Positions 6,411 to 6,812 of a stretch of DNA of 6,812 bases are shown piece after piece; positions within the stretch are counted from its first letter, which is position 1; every line of letters starts with the position of its first letter. Position numbers and translations under genes: made by a program. Source of the DNA: Verrucomicrobia subdivision 3 bacterium UBA7542 (lineage in GTDB: Bacteria; Verrucomicrobiota; Verrucomicrobiia; Limisphaerales; UBA11358). The stretch spans positions 3,463-10,274 of the forward strand of contig DLMG01000346.1 in NCBI GenBank assembly GCA_002479245.1, read 5' to 3'. A model generated the notes under the pieces. The model made no database searches and was not told the DNA's origin. It worked only from the letters and a program-made list of their open reading frames with translations.

Positions 6411-6438
6411 ATTTACGATTTACGATCGGTGATTTACG
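6411..6438. repeat. 7-bp periodic repeat in the ilvD leader
   Basis: Four heptamers in register: ATTTACG at 6411-6417, 6418-6424 and 6432-6438, with a divergent ATCGGTG at 6425-6431. The block begins 10 nt upstream of the ilvD start codon, nearly the same distance as the 8-bp block upstream of purA. It lies downstream of the proposed ilvD promoter and so would be transcribed as leader RNA. Confidence 0.7.
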
Positions 6439-6456
6439 AATTCAATATCGGTTTGC

Positions 6457-6485
6457 AATATAGCTGCTTAAGAACGGAGTGTCAC
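6457..6485 (-). promoter_or_regulatory. ilvD: Candidate sigma70-type promoter for ilvD
   Basis: On the minus strand GTGACA (6480-6485; 5 of 6 to the -35 consensus) is separated by 17 nt from TATATT (6457-6462; 5 of 6 to the -10 consensus). Transcription would begin near 6450, giving a leader of about 50 nt that contains the heptamer repeat. No leucine/valine-rich leader peptide or attenuator hairpin was seen in that leader. Confidence 0.5.
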
Positions 6486-6534
6486 GCAATTGCGAACTTG
6501 ACCGCGAATGTTGCGGCGGACTGCTGTTGTAAGC

Positions 6535-6812
6535 TCACCAACCGCGTCCCCGTCTTACTATTGGAATTTTTCTTCGTATGATGATTTTTTCATTCGAGGC
6601 GCGTCCGGGGAAATTGATGTGAAATACTAACTTCATATCCGCAATGCTCAACCTCTCGATTTTTTTGTCACCGATGGTCAATTGTGCCGTAAAAAAGAAC
6701 AGCGCGCATTCTTCATCTACGATGTCTTCAAAATCATAAGTAACCCAATTACCTGCTGAACGTTCAATTGAGCGCGTTTCGGGGAAACACCCGCCGTTTC
6801 TGAATTCGTGAC
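6535..6812 (-). CDS. C-terminal part of an unrecognised protein, start beyond window
   Basis: An open frame enters from the right edge and runs 91 codons to a TGA at 6535-6537; the other two minus-strand frames are interrupted. The residues include WVTYDFEDIVDEECALFFF, then AQLTIGDKKIERLSIADMKL and VFHINFPGRASNEK, ending in a basic tail (RRKIPIVRRGRGW). The middle alternates hydrophobic and polar residues as in beta strands; no signal or membrane segment is visible in this part. It is more A/T-rich than ilvD, like the exported-protein gene. I recognise no family. It ends about 50 bp before the candidate ilvD promoter, so the two are probably separate transcription units. An open frame of this length is suggestive but not proof of a gene. 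Confidence 0.5.
   Translation of the reverse strand, partial: HEFRNGGCFPETRSIERSAGNWVTYDFEDIVDEECALFFFTAQLTIGDKKIERLSIADMKLVFHINFPGRASNEKIIIRRKIPIVRRGRGW

Noticed and set aside
5928..6581. Plus-strand open frame of 217 codons
   Set aside because: It is antisense to the ilvD 5' end and extends into the leader region; no family resemblance and no start signals.

Overview
The window looks like a chromosomal segment of a bacterium, most likely from the PVC superphylum and perhaps Verrucomicrobiota. That placement is inference. It rests on start codons without recognisable Shine-Dalgarno sequences, short-period (7 and 8 bp) degenerate repeat blocks just upstream of start codons, a REP-associated transposase with its hairpin repeats, and strong GC contrast between conserved genes and an unrecognised secreted-protein gene. 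No marker in the window proves the phylum.

Every gene I can support lies on the minus strand, so transcription runs right to left. From right to left: (1) the 3' end of an unrecognised gene entering from the right edge (6535-6812); (2) ilvD, dihydroxy-acid dehydratase (4134-6401), with a candidate sigma70-type promoter and a 7-bp periodic repeat in its leader; (3) a REP/RAYT element (3201-4128), in which a frameshifted Y1/HUH transposase gene sits between hairpin repeats arranged almost symmetrically; (4) tRNA-Ser(GGA) with encoded CCA, whose 3' end is embedded in a 30-bp perfect palindrome; (5) an 8-bp periodic repeat block; (6) purA, adenylosuccinate synthetase (1634-2902); (7) a gene for a probable exported protein of unknown function, 2 nt after the purA stop; (8) the first two thirds of uppS, undecaprenyl diphosphate synthase, running off the left edge.

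The recognisable genes are housekeeping: branched-chain amino acid synthesis (IlvD), AMP synthesis (PurA), serine decoding and cell-wall lipid carrier synthesis (UppS). They share no pathway. The only evident operon coupling is purA with the exported-protein gene, possibly extending to uppS.

Two things stand out. First, IlvD is 755 residues long against about 560-615 in the family. The excess is one in-frame insertion whose core (about residues 420-535) reads like an NTF2/SnoaL-like small-ligand domain, placed inside an otherwise intact enzyme. Second, the REP/RAYT element has hairpins with compensatory stem changes, a REP that supplies the transposase stop codon, and an apparent single-base frameshift in the transposase.
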